From Bacillus thuringiensis (GTDB taxonomy: Bacteria; Bacillota; Bacilli; Bacillales; Bacillaceae_G), in contig NZ_CP155559.1 in NCBI RefSeq assembly GCF_022095615.2, positions 2,973,501-3,037,500 of the forward strand: 64,000 bases of DNA, written 5' to 3'. Each line of letters starts with the position of its first letter. The stretch's first letter is position 1. The position numbers were made by a program, and so were the translations under genes. The notes beneath the pieces were generated by a model. It had not been told where the DNA came from, made no database searches, and saw nothing but the letters and a program-made list of their open reading frames with translations. Positions 59,623 through 64,000 of the stretch are shown in pieces.

Positions 59623-61410
59623 TTGTTAGATATGGTTAAGTATTGGTTTTGGTACGATTGGATTATGTTAGGAGTCCGTATACTTGTTAGTATCTCTATC
59701 GCCATAAACACATTAAATGTTCAGGATGGTTTAACATTGCCACTTTGGATCATTATTCTTTGGGAAATTATTGCCTTCTCAATTCCATGGGTAGCCTTAC
59801 TGTTCAATTACAAATATTACCTGTTCGCAGAAATACTGATATATGGTGGACTGTGTATTTATTTAACTTCTTTATTTCCGGCAGCTTACGTTACATTTCT
59901 TATATTGGTTTTTCTGATTGCTGCGAATAGTAAGCATTTGTCCTATTATTGGACAGCTCCAACAACAGTTTTTATAACAACTGGAATTCTCTATGCGGTT
60001 GCACCAAGTAATAGTTATTGGATTTTAGTTACCCACTATGGACTTGCTTATGTAATGGGCTTCGCTTTCCATTTACTAATCGTCAATCATAAGCAAAATG
60101 AAGCGATTCGTAAACAAAACGCGGTACTTGAGCAATATATGTCTCAGATTGAACGCATTACACTGGCAGAGGAACGGAACAGACTGTCGAGTGAGCTTCA
60201 TGATACAGTTGGTCACGCTTATACTTCTATTATTATGGGAATGGAAACGTTGCGGACCGAACTTGCTACTGAAATGGGTATACAAAGGCTAGATTCTCTG
60301 CTTGAAATGGGACGTAAAAGCATCGAAGACGTGAGAGGTTACCTACATCAAATGGATTCTCCGTGTCAATCGCCTTCCTTAATTCAATCTCTACAAAATC
60401 TTGGAGCCGAATTTCAGGAGCATGCTCAGGTAAATGTAAGTTTTCGGGCATACGGAGAGGAATATGAATTATCTCGGCAAGCGAAGATCGCATTCATTCG
60501 CTGCTTACAAGAATCTCTTACAAATGCAGTACGTCATGGTCAAGGGACTGAAATTATAGTTACATTGCAGTTTGAACAACAATATACGAGATTAGAAGTT
60601 CAAGATAATGGAAAAGGAAATGTAGAATGGCAAGAAGGCTTTGGAATGAATGCGATGAAAGAGCGGGCAATGAATTTGCAAGGTCAATTGTCTGTATATA
60701 CACAGCCAGATGAAGGAATGCTTGTTACCTGTACCATACCGCGACAAGCTGAAATAAAAGATGGACTTATTCGTTTGTTAATTGTAGACGACCAGCCATT
60801 TGTTCGGGAAACTTTGAGGACACTACTCGATAGATATGAAGACTTAAATGTAGTCGGTTTGGCTGAGGATGGCAATCAAGCCATCGATTTGTGTGGGCGC
60901 CTTCAACCCCATGTTATACTTATGGATCTAGATATGCAACACATGGATGGAGTCGAAGCAACCAAAAAGATTAAGCAACAATGGCCACATATCCGCGTAT
61001 TGATTTTTACAACTTTTCAGGATACCGAACAGGCATTGGAATCACTTCGCAACGGTGCGGATGGTTTTTTACTCAAATCTATTGAAACGTTGGAACTAGC
61101 TAATACGATTCGACTTATTCACAAAGGTGGGACACTGATTGATCAGGGAATGTCTCACAAAATATTTGAGAAGTTTGATGAGCCAAAAGAGACACCACAA
61201 TCAAAAGCAACCGCTTATGAGCTAACAGCTAGGGAGATAGAAATATTGCAGCTAGTAGCAAAAGGACTTCGATACACTACCATAGCATCAAGATTATATT
61301 TATCGAATGGTACGGTCAGAAATTATGCATCCACAGCTTATGCAAAGCTAGGAGTCCGTAACAAGGAAGAAGCTGTTCAAAAGGCTCTAGAAATTGGAAT
61401 TATTGAATAA
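59623..61410 (+). CDS. Single-chain histidine kinase / response regulator / LuxR protein
   Basis: 595 residues from TTG 59623 (AGGGGG eight bases upstream). Five to six helices (about 12-155), HisKA_3 with His193 in 'SSELHDTVGHAYTSI', ATPase domain (about 280-373, 'CLQESLTNAVRHG', 'DNGKG', 'GFGMNAMKERA'). After a linker comes a receiver domain (384-500: 'IVDDQPFVRETL', Asp435 in 'ILMDLDMQHMDG', Lys in 'FLLKS') and a LuxR-type HTH (about 532-595, 'LTAREIEILQLVAKG', 'GTVRNYASTAYAKLGVRNKEEA'). A complete NarL-type two-component system in one membrane-bound chain. Confidence 0.92.
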   Translation: MLDMVKYWFWYDWIMLGVRILVSISIAINTLNVQDGLTLPLWIIILWEIIAFSIPWVALLFNYKYYLFAEILIYGGLCIYLTSLFPAAYVTFLILVFLIAANSKHLSYYWTAPTTVFITTGILYAVAPSNSYWILVTHYGLAYVMGFAFHLLIVNHKQNEAIRKQNAVLEQYMSQIERITLAEERNRLSSELHDTVGHAYTSIIMGMETLRTELATEMGIQRLDSLLEMGRKSIEDVRGYLHQMDSPCQSPSLIQSLQNLGAEFQEHAQVNVSFRAYGEEYELSRQAKIAFIRCLQESLTNAVRHGQGTEIIVTLQFEQQYTRLEVQDNGKGNVEWQEGFGMNAMKERAMNLQGQLSVYTQPDEGMLVTCTIPRQAEIKDGLIRLLIVDDQPFVRETLRTLLDRYEDLNVVGLAEDGNQAIDLCGRLQPHVILMDLDMQHMDGVEATKKIKQQWPHIRVLIFTTFQDTEQALESLRNGADGFLLKSIETLELANTIRLIHKGGTLIDQGMSHKIFEKFDEPKETPQSKATAYELTAREIEILQLVAKGLRYTTIASRLYLSNGTVRNYASTAYAKLGVRNKEEAVQKALEIGIIE

Positions 61411-61566
61411 CAAAATATTTTGCGGGGTATAAAAAGAAGTAACAAAGAAACAGAACGCTTTGTGTGGTTTCCTTTGTAACAGAGTAAAAGGCCCGTTATC
61501 ATATAAGTAAATGTTAAAACACTTACTGTTTTGCAATAATAAAATCATTGAATCTTATTCTCTAAA

Positions 61567-61608
61567 ACACAAAAGCCTACTATCCACTTAACTAATAGTA
61601 GGCTTTTA
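61567..61608. terminator. Bidirectional terminator
   Basis: AAAAGCCTACTAT with ATAGTAGGCTTTT around a 12-base loop; serves the convergent hybrid-kinase and acylase genes. Confidence 0.85.
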
Positions 61609-61667
61609 AAATTATTTTAGGAATGGTTTATGTTCTAATTTATAAGTTTTCATCAGTGGAAATATTA

Positions 61668-64000
61668 TCACTTCGGCTGTAAAGTTAACACTTTCCCCTC
61701 TATCCCCTCCGTATTCAATGTAGTCGTATGATACGTGCCATTTACCCAGTCATCTATTTGATCATGATACCAATCACTTCTAAAAAGTCCTGATTGTCCT
61801 GGTCCTACGATATGATAACCGTTTGACATATCTTTCGTATCAATGACGAATCTCCAAGACGCCCCGTGATTTACAATACCGTTATCACCGTAACTCGCTG
61901 CTTGAACGGTAACTTGACTTCCGCCAATTGGGACTGGTTTTTCACGATTAAATGCTAGTAGCGCTAACATACTAGATGATTTTGAAATTGGATGTGTGAA
62001 CGCCAGTTGATGGTAATCGCCCCACTTCCACTCCGCAACATTCGGTCCATATTCCTTCTGTAATTTCTTCATTACATTTTCGTACGATGTATGAACAACT
62101 TTCGTAAAGCCCCCATACTTCGTAAACCAAGCGCTCTTTTCTCCTGCTACTTCTTTTCGAATCAATTCATCAACAACTTGTGGCTTCCCTTCAAATAACT
62201 CCATCACATCTTTCGGTATTTCTTTTGAAAATAACGTATTTGAAATCTCTTTCATTAACAAATGGAATAGTAATGGTGCTGCTTCATCTTTACTATCGTA
62301 AAAATTCCATTTTGTTAATTGTTTTACTCCTTCTTTCTCTACTTCATTTAAAGATGCTTTATTTAACTCTTTTAACAATATAGGAGTAAACTCTTTCCCG
62401 TATAAATTTTTTTGATCCATCTGTAACTCTTCTAAATCTTTCACCGTATACTTTTCTTTTTCTTGTAAAAATTCTTGAATACGCATTTGTCTATATGGCT
62501 GCGCCCACGTATTACTAATATGGTACGGATAATGATCATCAACAATTTTATTATTCGCAGTTGAAATAAACCCTTGTTTTGGATTGATTACTTTTGGAAG
62601 TTGATCAAACGGGATATACCCTTCCCATTCATATTCATCTGTCCATCCTGGAACAGGCAAACTACCATCACCTTTTTTACGCACTGGTATATTTCCATTC
62701 GCTTTATAAGCGATTGTGCCGTCGTTTGATGCAAACACAAAGTTTTGAGTTGGTGTATGAAAATCTTGAAGAGCCGTTTCAAACTCATTCCAGTCTTTCG
62801 CCTTATTCATATTTAATACAGCCTTTAATTCAGCAGAAGGCTCCAAAGCAGTCCATTTCAAAGCAAATACTGTTTTCGTTTTCTCTTTCCCTTTATCCGC
62901 AAACTCTGAAATGACTGGACCATGCCTCGTAACCGTAACATTATATGGGATTGTTTTCCCGCCTTTTACTTTAATAGATTCATCCACAACAGTAGCTTTT
63001 TCCCACTTATCGTTATACAGAAATTCATTTTCATTATTAGGATTTCGCTTCTCAATATATAAATCTTGCACATCAGGACCGGTATTCGTAACGCCCCATG
63101 CTATTTTGTCATTGTGACCTAATATAACGCCTGGCACTCCCGCGAAAATAACGCCACTCACATGTAAATCTTTCGTTTCAAGTTTCGATTGATACCAAAT
63201 AGAAGGCGTCGCAAGAGATAAATGAGGATCATCCGCTAAAATCGGCTTACCAGACGCACTCTTCTCACCACTTATAACCCAGTTATTACTACCATTAAAC
63301 TCTGGTGGAATGATCGCTTTTGCAAAACTTTGTGCTACATTCACATTTGTATTTTCCAGTTCAGCTAGCAATCTAGGCGCATCTTTCGGATATGTAGGAA
63401 ATAGTTCATTTGCTTGCTCTTTCGGTAGATTTTTCAGCGCCCAATAACGAAATGCCTGACCGTGCCAATGTCCGCCTAAATCAAACGCCATATACTTGCC
63501 AATTGTTAAAGAATCTACAATTGACCACTCAGCCGGCTCATAACCTAATATAGTAAACTCGACCGGCAATTTCTTTTCCTCTTTCGCCTCACGTATAAAA
63601 GCATTCACCCCATCAGCAAATGATTGCAGGGCATATTTCGCTTCTCCATCATATTGACTAACAGACGCTTCGGCTGCTCGCCGTAAACCGAGCGTTCGAA
63701 ACAACTTATCTCGATCAACAGCTGCTTCCACTACAACTTCACTCAGCATACCAGAAGCTTGCCTTCTACTTAAATCCATTTGGAACAAACGATCTTGCGC
63801 TTGTACATACCCTTGCGAAAAATATAAATCATGTGCATTTTCCGCTTTAATATGCGGTACCCCTTTACTATCTCGCTTCACCATAACAGCATGTTGTAAA
63901 TCCTCTAGCTTTATCGTTCCATCTATCTTTGGCACAGATCTAAGCGTATATATGTTCAAAAAAATCGCTACACAGATAACTAACAAAAGGACGATACTAC
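61668..64000 (-). CDS. Penicillin acylase family protein, 5' end outside window
   Basis: At least 776 residues; the frame is open through the right edge and the visible TTG at 63986 lies within the N-terminal membrane helix ('LLVICVAIFLNIY'), so the start is beyond the window. The small-subunit part is followed by the autocatalytic site 'NGSNNWVISG'; Ser (codon at 63288-63290) becomes the N-terminal nucleophile after self-cleavage. 'ADDPHLSLATPSIWYQ', 'GVPGVILGHNDKIAWGVTNT' and 'HGASWRFVIDT'-type blocks complete the Ntn-hydrolase fold. It likely hydrolyses acyl amides such as beta-lactam side chains or quorum-sensing lactones. Confidence 0.92.
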   Translation of the reverse strand, partial: SIVLLLVICVAIFLNIYTLRSVPKIDGTIKLEDLQHAVMVKRDSKGVPHIKAENAHDLYFSQGYVQAQDRLFQMDLSRRQASGMLSEVVVEAAVDRDKLFRTLGLRRAAEASVSQYDGEAKYALQSFADGVNAFIREAKEEKKLPVEFTILGYEPAEWSIVDSLTIGKYMAFDLGGHWHGQAFRYWALKNLPKEQANELFPTYPKDAPRLLAELENTNVNVAQSFAKAIIPPEFNGSNNWVISGEKSASGKPILADDPHLSLATPSIWYQSKLETKDLHVSGVIFAGVPGVILGHNDKIAWGVTNTGPDVQDLYIEKRNPNNENEFLYNDKWEKATVVDESIKVKGGKTIPYNVTVTRHGPVISEFADKGKEKTKTVFALKWTALEPSAELKAVLNMNKAKDWNEFETALQDFHTPTQNFVFASNDGTIAYKANGNIPVRKKGDGSLPVPGWTDEYEWEGYIPFDQLPKVINPKQGFISTANNKIVDDHYPYHISNTWAQPYRQMRIQEFLQEKEKYTVKDLEELQMDQKNLYGKEFTPILLKELNKASLNEVEKEGVKQLTKWNFYDSKDEAAPLLFHLLMKEISNTLFSKEIPKDVMELFEGKPQVVDELIRKEVAGEKSAWFTKYGGFTKVVHTSYENVMKKLQKEYGPNVAEWKWGDYHQLAFTHPISKSSSMLALLAFNREKPVPIGGSQVTVQAASYGDNGIVNHGASWRFVIDTKDMSNGYHIVGPGQSGLFRSDWYHDQIDDWVNGTYHTTTLNTEGIEGKVLTLQPK

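Noticed and set aside
1..64000. tRNA or rRNA genes
   Set aside because: I looked for cloverleaf-like segments ending in CCA and for rRNA landmarks and found none convincing.

Overview
The window is chromosomal DNA of a Bacillus cereus group organism (cereus, thuringiensis, anthracis or close relative). The grounds are low GC, AGGAGG-type ribosome binding sites, frequent TTG and GTG starts, and a familiar set of neighbours: heme-stress HssRS/HrtAB, SerC-SerA-DUF1015, DUF4073-type metallophosphoesterase, YjcZ peptide and IS4/IS231-type debris. No rRNA or tRNA gene was recognised. Both window edges cut genes: the 3' part of a Gly/Asn-rich protein at the left, and the 3' part of a penicillin acylase gene at the right.

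Region 1 (1-5.3 kb) holds small, poorly characterised genes mixed with decay products. These include a lipoprotein fusing a 13-residue coiled-coil repeat to a YwbE-like domain, a DUF1259 protein, a kinase-like protein, a beta-lactamase-family gene tail, an IS4-family transposase tail, and copies of an interspersed repeat whose ends resemble IS231 ends.

Region 2 (5.3-16.8 kb) is the most unusual part. The minus strand carries remnants of a phage or plasmid early region: DnaC-like ATPase with frameshift, a CxC small protein, a broken HTH-like gene, and recU with one in-frame stop. Opposite them, between 9.3 and 12.25 kb, the plus strand carries about a dozen very short transcription units. Most end in their own intrinsic terminator. 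Three encode 54-residue paralogous membrane peptides, one a 32-residue basic peptide and one an 82-residue protein; the rest look non-coding. Beyond are two small secreted proteins, a YjcZ-family peptide, an MFS gene cut off by a terminator-like repeat, and the first of two IS3-type element ends (the second is at 20.5 kb).

Region 3 (16.8-33 kb) is accessory chromosome. It has a PepSY/lipoprotein pair divergent from an OmpR-type two-component system, an L,D-transpeptidase, several lipoproteins (one frameshifted), D-cysteine desulfhydrase, a secreted metallophosphoesterase, a beta-lactamase-fold membrane protein, an XRE regulator with a membrane partner, a polysaccharide lyase, a truncated CPBP protease, a SnoaL-like protein and an LCM-type methyltransferase.

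Region 4 (33-55.8 kb) has a self-contained MerR-regulated clpP operon, a coiled-coil surface protein ending in LPNAG, a BBE-type oxidoreductase, hrtBA with a perfect HssR direct repeat, an ArsR/MFS pair, hssRS, YitT, MccF-like peptidase, DUF3224 and MaoC-like proteins, then the serC-serA-DUF1015 cluster and a secreted TIM-barrel-like protein.

Region 5 (55.8-64 kb) holds a CPBP protease, an erythromycin-esterase-family protein, a sensor-domain membrane protein next to a single-chain histidine kinase/response regulator/LuxR protein, and penicillin acylase. All assignments are by reading; no database search was possible.
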